Below are positions 1-8,091 of a stretch of DNA of 64,000 nt, piece after piece. The translations under genes and the position numbers were made by a program. The notes beneath the pieces were generated by a model. That model made no database searches. It had not been told where the DNA came from and saw only the letters and a program-made list of their open reading frames with translations. Origin of the DNA: Ralstonia sp. RRA. GTDB lineage: Bacteria; Pseudomonadota; Gammaproteobacteria; Burkholderiales; Burkholderiaceae. Location: assembly GCF_037023145.1 (NCBI RefSeq), contig NZ_CP146091.1:868001-932000 (forward strand), given 5' to 3'. Positions within the stretch are counted from its first letter, which is position 1; every line of letters starts with the position of its first letter.

Positions 1-51
1 GACGACATCGTTGACCACTGGCCGCAGTGGCAGCAGGGGGTGCCGAATTAA
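1..51 (+). CDS. C-terminal end of an upstream gene (partial)
   Basis: Frame 1 reads without a stop from the window edge to a TAA at 49-51 and gives a 16-residue tail ending WQQGVPN. The stop comes just before the promoter of the iron-regulated unit, so this is probably the 3' end of a gene that starts outside the window. The piece is too short to assign to a family, and a chance open frame of this length cannot be excluded. Confidence 0.4.
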   Translation, partial: DDIVDHWPQWQQGVPN

Positions 52-54
52 TGG

Positions 55-84
55 TTGCTTACATCACATTTCAAAATATATAAT
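55..84 (+). promoter_or_regulatory. sigma70 promoter of the iron-regulated unit
   Basis: TTGCTT at 55-60 and a perfect TATAAT at 79-84 are separated by 18 bp, which predicts a transcript start near 91. The -10 element is inside the Fur box, the usual arrangement for an iron-repressed promoter. Confidence 0.7.
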
Positions 85-97
85 GCGAATCATTCTC
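79..97 (+). promoter_or_regulatory. Fur box
   Basis: The 19 bases here agree with the classical Fur consensus (GATAATGATAATCATTATC) at 15 of 19 positions, including both ATAATG and AATCATT blocks. It overlaps the -10 hexamer of a strong promoter and precedes a TonB-dependent siderophore receptor, so repression by Fur-Fe2+ is the expected behaviour. Confidence 0.8.
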
Positions 98-225
98 ATT
101 TGATGGGCGGCAGCGGGCACCTTGCCTGATCGCTGGCCATCGCTTCTGCCGGGCGAGCCAGCGGGTCTTCACCTGCAAGCCAACGGATCGACGCGCCGCG
201 TGATGTTTCTGCGGCGCGTTTTTTC
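91..225 (+). ncRNA. Fur-controlled short transcript or terminated leader (candidate)
   Basis: A transcript starting at the Fur-controlled promoter would meet an intrinsic terminator at 191-224, well before the receptor gene. The roughly 135-nt product could be an iron-responsive small RNA, or an untranslated leader with an attenuator. An ATG at 103 opens only an eight-codon frame without a recognisable ribosome site, so a leader peptide has little support. The RNA is predicted only from promoter plus terminator. Confidence 0.4.
191..224 (+). terminator. Intrinsic terminator inside the receptor leader
   Basis: A perfect 9-bp GC-rich stem (191-199 with 211-219) has an 11-base loop and is followed by a run of six T. 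It lies between the Fur-box promoter and the receptor start at 299. It must therefore either end a separate small RNA or be read through to express the receptor. Confidence 0.75.
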
Positions 226-298
226 TTCTTCCCCAGTGCATGACATGCATGTCGGGGCGCGCTCGGTTTGACCAATCCTGATCGAACCTTTGCCTGCG

Positions 299-2419
299 AT
301 GACCCGCCGTCTTACGGCCCGCACACTACCGTGCGCGCTTGCCGCCATTCCTCTTGCCGCTTTGCTCACCGCCACGCCCGCGCGTGCTGACGACACCCAA
401 CCCGCCGCCGGCAATCACGCCAAGGTAGACCTTGATGAAACCACCGTCACCGCGCGCAGCCAGCGTGGCTTTGCAGCCAGCACGGCAGAGGTGGGCGCGT
501 TCCGTGGGATGGCATTGCGCGATATTCCTGCCACGGTGAACGTGGTCACGCGCGAGGCGCTGGATGCGCAGCAGGACACGTCGCTGTTCGATGCGCTGCG
601 CAACACGGCAAGCGTGACGCGTCAGCAGCTCTCCGGTGAGACCTTCGACAACCTCGCCATCCGCGGCGTGACGATGGAGAACCGCACCAACTTCCGCTTC
701 AACGGTTCGTTGCCGATTGCAGCGCTCGCGGCCATTCCGCTGGAAAACAAGGAGCGCGTGGAAGTGCTCAAGGGCGTGTCGGCGCTGTACTACGGCTACA
801 CCACGCCGGGCGGTGTGGTGAACCTCGTCACCAAGCGCGCGGGCAACACGCCGGTCACCACGCTGGGTGTGCAGTTCGATAGCAATGGCTCGATCGTCAG
901 CACGCTGGACGTGGCCCGCCGCTTTGGTGAAGACAACCAGTACGGCATCCGCTTCAACGCTGCGGGCGGTTCGCTGCAATCGCCTACCAGCGGGATCGAT
1001 GGCACGCGCCAGCTCGGGGCCGTGGCGTTCGACTGGAAGGTCAACAGCCGCCTGAGCCTGAAGGCGGACGTGGAGTACTCACGCAAGATCATCACCGAGC
1101 AATCCGTAGTGACGCTGCCGGCGGCCAAGAACGGCGTGATCATGCTGCCCGCCATGCCGGATCCGACCAAGCGACTGGCGCCGGGCTGGGCAGACTTCAA
1201 CGGCAACACCACCAATGCGCTGGTGCGTGCCGACTATGCGCTCAGTGATGCATGGCTGTTGACCGTGGAGGGCGGCATGTCGGAAACGGCACGCACGCGC
1301 GCCTTTACGGAATTCCGCCTGACCAATCCGATCACCGGCGCGGGCACCATCTCCGGTAACCGCCAGAGCGGGCTGTGGCACACGAGCCACGTGCGCGCAG
1401 ACATCAACGGCACGGAGAAGACGGGCTGGATCACGCATGACCTGACCTTTGGCGTGGCGCGTTCGGACTTCCGCCAGGCAGCGGTGTACTCCGACCGCTT
1501 CAGCGGTGCACAGAACCTGTATAACCCGATCGACCTCGGCTGGTTGCCGACGCAGGGCAACAGCACCACGCCTGCGCAGCGCGCCGTGGACACGGGTGTC
1601 TACGCGATGGACCGCATGACGCTGTCGGAGCACTGGCAGGTGATCGCCGGCCTGCGCTATACGAGCTACACCAGCACGCAGGCCCCCAACCGCTACGAGG
1701 CCAGCAAGACCACGCCACTGGGCGCCGTCATCTACAAGTTCACGCCCACGCTGTCGGCGTATGCGTCGTACGCGCAGGGGTTGGAAGCCGGCCAGCGCGC
1801 GCCGAATACCGCTGCCAATGCCAACGTGGCGATGCCGCCTGCGTTGAGCGAGCAGAAGGAAGTGGGCGTGCGCTATGAAACGCCGGCCGGCACGCAGCTC
1901 GCCGCAGCCGTGTACGACATCGACCGCGCCGCTGCCTACACCAATAACGCGAACGTCTTTGTGCAAGACGGGCGCGAGCGCATTCGAGGTATCGAACTGA
2001 CCGCGCAGGGCCGCGTTACGAAAGACCTGTCGCTGCTGGCCTCCGCTGGCTGGACCGATGCCAAGTTCCGAGGCGTCGGCAACGGCCTGAACGGCAACAC
2101 GCCCGAGAACACGCCGCGCAGCACCGCCAGCGTGTTTGCGGAGTACACGCTGCCGATGCTGCGCTCGGTGTCGTTCAACGCCGGTGCGTACTACCTCGGC
2201 CCGCGCCCCGTGAACGACGCCAACCAGGCGGAGCTCGGCGGCACCACGCTGTTCAGCGCCGGCGTGCGCTACGTCACGCGCATCTCGGGCAAGCGCACCA
2301 CGCTGCAGTTCAACGTCGACAACCTGACCGACAAGCGCTACTGGGGCGGTGCTGGCAACAACCGCCTGTCGATGGGCGCACCGCGCCTGTTCAAGCTCGG
2401 CATGAAGATCGATCTGTGA
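299..2419 (+). CDS. TonB-dependent siderophore receptor
   Basis: Outer-membrane gated channel that takes up ferric siderophore with energy from TonB-ExbB-ExbD. The 706-residue product begins with a signal peptide (about 1-30, ending ATPARA). A TonB-box-like ETTVTA follows near residue 48, then the plug domain to about 170 (LKGVSALYYGYTTPGGVVN is typical of the siderophore-receptor plug) and a beta-barrel. The very last residue is Leu, not the Phe usual for outer-membrane barrels. A TTG at 290 would add three residues; ATG 299 is preferred, although no clear Shine-Dalgarno is visible for either. The Fur box upstream indicates iron repression. The gene is followed closely by a secreted protein gene in the same direction. 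The ligand cannot be told from sequence. Confidence 0.9.
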   Translation: MTRRLTARTLPCALAAIPLAALLTATPARADDTQPAAGNHAKVDLDETTVTARSQRGFAASTAEVGAFRGMALRDIPATVNVVTREALDAQQDTSLFDALRNTASVTRQQLSGETFDNLAIRGVTMENRTNFRFNGSLPIAALAAIPLENKERVEVLKGVSALYYGYTTPGGVVNLVTKRAGNTPVTTLGVQFDSNGSIVSTLDVARRFGEDNQYGIRFNAAGGSLQSPTSGIDGTRQLGAVAFDWKVNSRLSLKADVEYSRKIITEQSVVTLPAAKNGVIMLPAMPDPTKRLAPGWADFNGNTTNALVRADYALSDAWLLTVEGGMSETARTRAFTEFRLTNPITGAGTISGNRQSGLWHTSHVRADINGTEKTGWITHDLTFGVARSDFRQAAVYSDRFSGAQNLYNPIDLGWLPTQGNSTTPAQRAVDTGVYAMDRMTLSEHWQVIAGLRYTSYTSTQAPNRYEASKTTPLGAVIYKFTPTLSAYASYAQGLEAGQRAPNTAANANVAMPPALSEQKEVGVRYETPAGTQLAAAVYDIDRAAAYTNNANVFVQDGRERIRGIELTAQGRVTKDLSLLASAGWTDAKFRGVGNGLNGNTPENTPRSTASVFAEYTLPMLRSVSFNAGAYYLGPRPVNDANQAELGGTTLFSAGVRYVTRISGKRTTLQFNVDNLTDKRYWGGAGNNRLSMGAPRLFKLGMKIDL

Positions 2420-2442
2420 TGATGTTTTCAGGAGTGCAACCC

Positions 2443-3150
2443 ATGCAATCGCTGCTTCGTTTTCTTGCCATCGCGTTGATGGCATTCGCCTTCACCCAGC
2501 CCGCCACCGCAGATACCCAGCCGGGCACCGGCAAGACCGTCCTGATGGTCGTCCGCATGCAAGGCAAGAGCCTGCCGATCGACAAGCAGATCGTCGCGCA
2601 TCTCGAAGCGCGCGGTTACGCCGTCACGCTGTACGACCAGTATCAGCCGGCAGAGCGCGCGAAGGATTTCGACCTCGTCGTGCTGTCGTCAACCGTGCGC
2701 TCGCGCGACCTGCTGGGTGCCTACCGTAACGTGCCCGTCCCGCTGATGACGTGGGAGAACGACCTGCTCGACGACCTGGCGATGACCGGCAAGCGCCTCG
2801 GCACCGATTTCGGTATGGCTGAAAAAGAGCACTACCTGTGGATGGTCAACGCCCCGCACCCCCTCTCGGGCGGTGTGCCGGCCGGCGTGGCCGTGGGCTA
2901 CGCCAAGGATGCCCCGATGGGCTGGGGCAAGCCGGGCCTGGGCGCAAGCATCATCGCCAGCGTGGCGGGCGACCCGAGCAAGGCCACCATCTTCGGCTAT
3001 GAGAAGGGCGCGACGATGGACTATGAAACGCTCGCCCCCGCCCGCCGCGTGTTCTTTTTCCTAGACAACGAAACCTTCCCGAACCTCACGCCGACAGGTC
3101 GCAAACTGTTCGATGCCGCCATCGACTGGGCAGCCGCGGGAGGAAAGTAG
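2443..3150 (+). CDS. Secreted class-I amidotransferase-like protein, function unknown
   Basis: The 235-residue product has a clear signal peptide (about 1-23, ending PATA). The mature part looks like the flavodoxin/class I glutamine-amidotransferase-like fold found as extracellular modules: a strand VLMVV, then FDLVVLSSTV, a PHPLSGG segment and a C-terminal PARRVFFFLD with DAAIDWA. I see no Cys-His-Glu amidotransferase triad, so catalysis is doubtful. ATG 2443 is chosen because AGGAG ends 8 bases upstream and it gives a proper signal peptide; earlier GTG/ATG codons at 2416-2424 overlap the receptor stop. The tight spacing to the siderophore receptor suggests co-transcription and a periplasmic or surface role in iron uptake, which is inference only. 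Confidence 0.7.
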   Translation: MQSLLRFLAIALMAFAFTQPATADTQPGTGKTVLMVVRMQGKSLPIDKQIVAHLEARGYAVTLYDQYQPAERAKDFDLVVLSSTVRSRDLLGAYRNVPVPLMTWENDLLDDLAMTGKRLGTDFGMAEKEHYLWMVNAPHPLSGGVPAGVAVGYAKDAPMGWGKPGLGASIIASVAGDPSKATIFGYEKGATMDYETLAPARRVFFFLDNETFPNLTPTGRKLFDAAIDWAAAGGK

Positions 3151-3235
3151 ACCAAGCCAACACGCCGCAGCGCTTACACATGAGCCCAGACGGTTTGGCC
3201 GTACCTTGCCCTATGCGGCGCCTTGAATTTCTGTT

Positions 3236-3361
3236 GCAAGGAGGAAAAAGAGGGGAGGCTGTCTGAGCGCAGCGAGTTTGCCTCCCCTCCCTCCTTGCGA
3301 CATAAATTCAAGGAGTCTTTCGCCGCATCGGGCGCGCCTTTCTTTGGCAAGACAAAGAAAG
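3236..3361. repeat. Intergenic inverted-repeat block, probable dispersed repeat
   Basis: In the 370-bp gap before dadA, a long imperfect hairpin (left arm 3236-3259, right arm 3280-3298) is followed by a second hairpin with a perfect 9-bp stem (3338-3346 with 3353-3361). Further short palindromes follow (ccccggcagggg near 3371, ggaccaccccggtcc near 3396). The wording of this block, including GAGCGCAGCGAG and CTTTGGCAAGACAAAG, resembles an intergenic repeat I remember from many Burkholderiales genomes. It may also end transcription of the receptor unit. Short open frames on both strands are not credible genes. Confidence 0.5.
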
Positions 3362-3518
3362 TGAGTCAGCCCCGGCAGGGGATGAAACAAGGGATGGACC
3401 ACCCCGGTCCAAAAAGGCCTATAGCCCCACAACATCCCCCCCAACAACTCCGCATTTGCGCAACAACCCCCCACCTCCTTAAGCTGCCGACAACATTTCT
3501 CCAAGTCGCAGCTTCCTC

Positions 3519-4787
3519 ATGCAAATCGCAGTAGTCGGCGCCGGCATCATCGGCATCAGCACAGCAATCGCGCTGGCCCAGGAAGGCCATCAGGTCACCC
3601 TGATCGAACGCCACCCGGGCCCGGGCGAAGGCACCAGCTACGCCAACGGCGGCCAGCTCAGCTACAGCTATGTGGCGCCGCTGGCCGGCCCCGGTGTGCT
3701 CTCGCACGTACCCGGCTGGCTGCTGCGCAGCGACTCCCCTCTGCGCCTGAAACCCTCGCTGGACCCGGCGCTGCTGCGCTGGGGGCTGCGTTTTATCGCG
3801 GCATGCAACCGCGAGCGCGCCGACCGCACCACGCGCGAACTGCTTGCGCTGTCGTTCTACAGCCGCACCCGCATGGAAGCCCTGCGCGAGGCATCGCCCG
3901 AACTGGCCTTCAGCTTTGCCCGCCGCGGCAAGCTGGTGGTGCACCGCGATGCGACAGCCTTCGAGTCCGCCCGCGCCCAGGTCGGCTACCAGGCCACGCT
4001 CGGGTGCGAGCAGCATGCGCTGTCCGCCGATGAGGCCATTGCCCACGAACCTGCGCTCGACGGTGTGCGCGACCAGATCGTCGGTGCGATCTATACGTCC
4101 GATGAAGACGTGGCCGATTGCCACCAGCTCTGCGTGGGTCTGTTCAACCGGCTGCGCGAGATGCCCAACGTGACGCTGCGCTTCAGCACCGGGGTCAACG
4201 CGCTGTGGACGGAAGGGCGTCGCGTGCGCGGCGTGAAGCTGGCCGATGGCGAGCAGTTCGCGGCGGATGCCGTGGTAATGGCGGCAGGCGTGACCAGCGC
4301 CAAGCTGCTCGGCCCACTCGGAATCGATCCCGGCCTGTATCCGCTCAAGGGCTACAGCATCAGCCTGCCGCTGGATGAAGGCGATGTTGCACCGCGCATC
4401 AGCGTGACAGACGCCGCGCGCAAGATCGTCTATGCCCGCATCGGACAGACGCTGCGTGTGGCCGGCATGGCTGATCTGGTCGGCTGGTCGACCACGCTCG
4501 ACACCCGCCGCGTGCAGACCTTGTACGACGAAACCCGCGCGCTGTTTCCCGGCGCCATGCGTGCCAATGACGCGGGTGCCGATGCCGCGCCGTGGGCGGG
4601 CATGCGCCCGGCAACGCCGACCGGCGTGCCGGTGGTTGGTGCATCACCGGTAGACGGGCTGTGGCTGAATGTTGGCCACGGAGCGTTGGGCTTTACGCTG
4701 GCGCTGGGCAGCGCCGGCCTGCTGGCCGACATGATTGCGGGGCGCAAGCCCGCGATTTCTCCAGTACCGTATGCGCTGGCTGCGTGA
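3519..4787 (+). CDS. dadA: D-amino acid dehydrogenase small subunit
   Basis: FAD-dependent, membrane-associated enzyme that oxidises D-amino acids (classically D-alanine) to 2-oxo acids and ammonia, passing electrons to the respiratory chain. The N-terminus has the dinucleotide-binding GAGIIG with a following acidic ER at the end of the second strand. It then has the DadA-typical YANGGQLSYSYVAPLAGPG near residue 45 and a C-terminal FAD-binding MRPATPTGVPVVG and GHGALGFTLALGSA. Its 422 residues are close to the usual 430. The start ATG has no strong ribosome site. It precedes a glutamate/aspartate-type binding-protein gene by about 100 bp, which fits an amino-acid catabolic setting. Other members of the DAO superfamily are possible but less likely. 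Confidence 0.85.
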   Translation: MQIAVVGAGIIGISTAIALAQEGHQVTLIERHPGPGEGTSYANGGQLSYSYVAPLAGPGVLSHVPGWLLRSDSPLRLKPSLDPALLRWGLRFIAACNRERADRTTRELLALSFYSRTRMEALREASPELAFSFARRGKLVVHRDATAFESARAQVGYQATLGCEQHALSADEAIAHEPALDGVRDQIVGAIYTSDEDVADCHQLCVGLFNRLREMPNVTLRFSTGVNALWTEGRRVRGVKLADGEQFAADAVVMAAGVTSAKLLGPLGIDPGLYPLKGYSISLPLDEGDVAPRISVTDAARKIVYARIGQTLRVAGMADLVGWSTTLDTRRVQTLYDETRALFPGAMRANDAGADAAPWAGMRPATPTGVPVVGASPVDGLWLNVGHGALGFTLALGSAGLLADMIAGRKPAISPVPYALAA

Positions 4788-4889
4788 TCCAAGTACAAGA
4801 GATTCAAAAGACCGAACGTGCAAGCTGATGGCCTGCGCCAATTGGTAACCAAAGAAGTCTGGAGCGAACACACCCAAAGGAGGGGAAGC

Positions 4890-5825
4890 ATGAAGACGCT
4901 GCATCCGATCAACTCGACCAAACGCATCCTGTGCGGACTGACGCTGGCTGCGGCCGGTGCCCTGGCGGCGCTGTCCACCGGCGCGCAGGCACAGTCGAAC
5001 GACACGCTGGCGAAGATCAAGCAATCGGGCGTGATTTCCGTCGGCTACCGTGAGTCGTCGATTCCGTTCTCGTACCAGGCCGATGCGAACACCATCACCG
5101 GTTACTCGCAAGAAATCTCCAACATGATCGTCGATGGCGTGAAGAAGAAGCTGGGCCTGGCCAACCTGCAGGTCAAGCTCACGCCGATCACTTCGCAGAA
5201 CCGCATCTCGCTGCTGCAGAACGGCACGATCGATTTCGAGTGCGGCTCGACCACCAACAACCTTGATCGCCAGAAGCAGGTCGCGTTCTCGAACAACATC
5301 TTCATCTACGGCATGCTGATGCTGGTGAAGAAGGATTCGGGCATCAAGGACTTCCCGGACCTGAAGGGCAAGACCGTGGTGACCACCGCTGGCACCACTG
5401 AAGACCGCATCCTGCAGAAGATGAACGGCGAAGCGAAGGACGCCGACAAGATGAACCTGATCCTCGCCAAGGATCACGGCCAGGCATTTCTGACGCTGGA
5501 GTCGGGCCGTGCCGTCGCCTTCGTGATGGATGAGCCGCTGCTGTACGGCGAGCGCACCAAGGCCAAGAACCAAAACGACTGGGTGGTGGTCGGCACGCCG
5601 CTGCAGACCGAAACCTACGCATGCATGATGCGTAAGGACGATCCGGCGTTCAAGAAGGTGGCCGACGACGTGATTGCCGACCTGATGAAGTCGGGCAAGG
5701 CCAATGACCTGTACAAGAAGTGGTTCCTATCGCCGATTCCGCCGAAGGGCCTGAACCTGAACTACCCGATGACGACGGGGATGAAGGAGTTGTACGCTCA
5801 CCCGAACGACAAGGCGATTCAATAA
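4890..5825 (+). CDS. gltI: Glutamate/aspartate ABC transporter periplasmic binding protein, GltI type
   Basis: Periplasmic family-3 solute-binding protein. The 311-residue product has a signal peptide (ending about ALSTGAQAQ) and then follows E. coli GltI closely, with GYRESSIPFSY, the invariant ITSQNR, LLQNGTIDFECGSTTNN and LESGRAVAFVMDEPLL. ATG 4890 is selected because AAAGGAGG lies just upstream and because it gives the signal peptide; an in-frame start 72 bases earlier does not. No permease or ATPase gene follows on this strand: a bidirectional terminator does, and then a complete amino-acid ABC operon on the other strand that has its own binding protein. This protein may therefore be an orphan or may share that membrane complex. 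Confidence 0.85.
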   Translation: MKTLHPINSTKRILCGLTLAAAGALAALSTGAQAQSNDTLAKIKQSGVISVGYRESSIPFSYQADANTITGYSQEISNMIVDGVKKKLGLANLQVKLTPITSQNRISLLQNGTIDFECGSTTNNLDRQKQVAFSNNIFIYGMLMLVKKDSGIKDFPDLKGKTVVTTAGTTEDRILQKMNGEAKDADKMNLILAKDHGQAFLTLESGRAVAFVMDEPLLYGERTKAKNQNDWVVVGTPLQTETYACMMRKDDPAFKKVADDVIADLMKSGKANDLYKKWFLSPIPPKGLNLNYPMTTGMKELYAHPNDKAIQ

Positions 5826-5846
5826 GAGCGCTAGCAGCACAAACGA

Positions 5847-5880
5847 AAAACGGGGGACATCATCGTCCCCCGTTTTTTAT
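5847..5880. terminator. Bidirectional intrinsic terminator
   Basis: A perfect 12-bp stem (5847-5858 with 5865-5876) has a 6-base loop. T-tracts follow on the plus strand and A-tracts precede it. It separates gltI from the convergent amino-acid ABC operon. Confidence 0.85.
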
Positions 5881-5896
5881 TGTGCGACGCCTGCGT

Positions 5897-6646
5897 TCAG
5901 GCTGGTTGGGCCCACGGCGAGCGGATGTCTGCAAGGAATCGCTGCGCACGCGGATGCTGTGGGCGCAGGAAGAAGTCTTCGGGTTTGGCGCGCTCCAGCA
6001 CCTGGCCCTGGTCCATGAAGATCACGCGGTCGGCCACTTCGCGTGCGAAGCCCATTTCGTGCGTGACGCAGACCATGGTCATGCCATCGCGGGCGAGGTC
6101 CTTCATCACCAGCAGCACTTCGTTCACCATCTCCGGGTCCAGCGCGGAGGTCGGCTCGTCGAACAGCATCACCGGCGGTTTCATTGCCAGCGCACGGGCA
6201 ATCGCCACGCGTTGTTGCTGCCCGCCTGACAGTTCGCCGGGGAAAGCATTGGCCTTGTGCGGCAGACCCACGCGTTCCAGCAGACTCATCGCAAAGTCGC
6301 GCGCTTCCTGCGGCAGCATGCGTTTGAGCTGCACCGGTGCCAGCGTGCAGTTCTGCATGACCGTCAGGTGCGGGAACAGGTTGAACTGCTGGAACACGAA
6401 GCCGATGCCGCTGCGCAGAACGTTCACGTTGACGCCGTGGGCGTGCACGTCCTGCCCGTTGACGATGATGCGGCCTTTCTGGATCGCCTCCAGCCGGTTC
6501 AGTGTGCGGATCAGCGTTGACTTGCCCGAGCCTGACGGCCCGCACACCACCACGACTTCGCCCTGGGCGACAGTCTCATTGACGTCGACGAGGGCGTGGT
6601 ACTCGCCATACCATTTGTCGACGTGTTCGATCGTAATCATGTTCAT
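5897..6646 (-). CDS. Polar amino-acid ABC transporter ATPase
   Basis: Cytoplasmic ATPase of a polar amino-acid importer, of the GltL/GlnQ/HisP type. The 249-residue protein shows Walker [11 protein letters not shown]-loop [12 protein letters not shown], signature [15 protein letters not shown], Walker [15 protein letters not shown] and the H-loop [14 protein letters not shown]. The start ATG at 6646 overlaps the stop of the upstream permease gene (ATGA), which indicates translational coupling. It is the last gene of the order binding protein - permease - permease - ATPase. The exact substrate is not determined by sequence. Confidence 0.9.
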   Translation of the reverse strand: MNMITIEHVDKWYGEYHALVDVNETVAQGEVVVVCGPSGSGKSTLIRTLNRLEAIQKGRIIVNGQDVHAHGVNVNVLRSGIGFVFQQFNLFPHLTVMQNCTLAPVQLKRMLPQEARDFAMSLLERVGLPHKANAFPGELSGGQQQRVAIARALAMKPPVMLFDEPTSALDPEMVNEVLLVMKDLARDGMTMVCVTHEMGFAREVADRVIFMDQGQVLERAKPEDFFLRPQHPRAQRFLADIRSPWAQPA

Positions 6647-7335
6647 GGTTTGGATGGAGCGTGTGCGGCAAGGCGCCGTTCCAGGAAGAACGCCACGCGG
6701 GTCAGGCTGAAGCACATCACGAAATAGCTGATCGCCAGTAGGCCGTAGACCTCGGCAGATTTGACCATCACGGCCGTGCTGATCTGCCCCGCCACGAACG
6801 ACACTTCGGGCAGGCTGATGATGTAGCCGAGCGAGGTTTCTTTAATGGTGGAAACGAGCTGGTTGACCAGCGACGGCAGCATGTTGCGCAGCGCCTGCGG
6901 CAGGATCACGCGCTGCATTGCCTGCATATAGGACAGACCGAGCGAGCGGGCGGATTCCATTTGCCCACGAGGCAGAGCCTGGATGCCGGCGCGCACGATC
7001 TCCGCCAGATAAGCACCGTCAAAGATCACCAGCGCGGTCAGCATGGTGCTGAACTGGTCCGTACGCTGGCCGGTGATGGTGGGCAGCAGGAAGTACGCCC
7101 AGAAGATCACCATGAGCAGCGGTGTGCCGCGCACCACGTAGACGAGCGCCGTCGCCGGCCAGCGCAGCACGGCAAACGGGCTCACGCGGCACAGGCCCAG
7201 CACGATGCCCACCGGCAACGCCAGAATCAAGCCGGCCGATGCCAGCAGGAACGTCAGCGCCAGACCGCCCAGCGGGCCGTTCGGATACTGGCCGATCAGG
7301 TAGTAAACGCCGTAGGTTTGAATGAGGTCAAGCAT
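6643..7335 (-). CDS. Polar amino-acid ABC transporter permease (second)
   Basis: Inner-membrane permease of the His/Glu/Gln/Arg/opine (HEQRO) family, 230 residues with about five hydrophobic segments. The EAA-type cytoplasmic loop that contacts the ATPase is seen as [27 protein letters not shown]. The gene begins two bases after the stop of the first permease and ends in an ATGA overlap with the ATPase gene. With its partner permease it should form a heterodimeric channel, as GltJ-GltK do. Confidence 0.88.
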   Translation of the reverse strand: MLDLIQTYGVYYLIGQYPNGPLGGLALTFLLASAGLILALPVGIVLGLCRVSPFAVLRWPATALVYVVRGTPLLMVIFWAYFLLPTITGQRTDQFSTMLTALVIFDGAYLAEIVRAGIQALPRGQMESARSLGLSYMQAMQRVILPQALRNMLPSLVNQLVSTIKETSLGYIISLPEVSFVAGQISTAVMVKSAEVYGLLAISYFVMCFSLTRVAFFLERRLAAHAPSKP

Positions 7336-7337
7336 GG

Positions 7338-8033
7338 CTACAGCGTCCGCACAGGATAGCGATGCTGATACCAGGCGGAGAACACCGTGATCGCAATCGA
7401 AATGGTCAGATAGGCTGCAGTGGCAAACGCAAACGCCTCAAAGCCGCGGAAGGTGGCGGACTCCACCTGCTGTGCCTGGTACATCAACTCGGCCACACCG
7501 ATCACCATGGCGATGCTGGAATTCTTCCACAGGCTCAACGTTTGGCTGACCAACGGTGGCACGGTCACGCGCAGCGATTGCGGCAGCACCACGAGCCGCA
7601 TCGCCTGAAGGAAAGAAAGGCCGAGTGCGCGGCTGGCTTCCAACTGCTCCTTCGGGATTGAGCGGATGCCGCTGCGGATGTCCTCTGCCATATAGGCGGC
7701 CGTGTAGAGCACGAGTGCGATGACGGCGCTCGCGGCCTCGTAGTTCAGACTATAGAGCCAGTCCTTGATGAACTGCGGCAGGATCTGCGGCGCGCCGAAA
7801 TACCAGAACAGCATGTGCGCAAGCAGCGGCACATTGCGGATGGCTTCAACGTAGGTCTGGCCGATGGCGCGCAACGGCGCGGCCGGCGCCAGGCGCAGCA
7901 GCGCCACCACGATGGCAAGCGGCAACGCCAGCACGAAGGCCAGCAGCGACAGCTTGATCGACAGGAAGAAACCGCTGACAAGCCACTGGTGATACTGCCC
8001 CGAGAGCAGCATCGACAAATTGAATTGGGGCAT
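7338..8033 (-). CDS. Polar amino-acid ABC transporter permease (first)
   Basis: Inner-membrane permease of the HEQRO family, 231 residues. It shows the GltJ-like RNVPLLAHMLFWYFG and the EAA loop EASRALGLSFLQAMRLVVLPQSLRVTVPPL. It lies 58 bp downstream of the binding-protein gene and directly before the second permease, so the four genes form one operon read on the minus strand. The arrangement and motifs resemble gltIJKL, but glutamate specificity is an inference. Confidence 0.88.
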   Translation of the reverse strand: MPQFNLSMLLSGQYHQWLVSGFFLSIKLSLLAFVLALPLAIVVALLRLAPAAPLRAIGQTYVEAIRNVPLLAHMLFWYFGAPQILPQFIKDWLYSLNYEAASAVIALVLYTAAYMAEDIRSGIRSIPKEQLEASRALGLSFLQAMRLVVLPQSLRVTVPPLVSQTLSLWKNSSIAMVIGVAELMYQAQQVESATFRGFEAFAFATAAYLTISIAITVFSAWYQHRYPVRTL

Positions 8034-8091
8034 GGAGATTCATACCGCCCGGCCGAGGTTGAAACCCTGGTCCGGGCGGCCCGACGTGTAA

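Noticed and set aside
1079..2485. 468-codon minus-strand open frame opposite the TonB receptor
   Set aside because: Shadow of GC-rich third positions; Arg/Ala/His-rich translation with no motif, while the plus frame has signal peptide, plug and barrel.
3211..3534. Short frames on both strands before dadA
   Set aside because: They lie in the hairpin-rich repeat block and lack ribosome sites.
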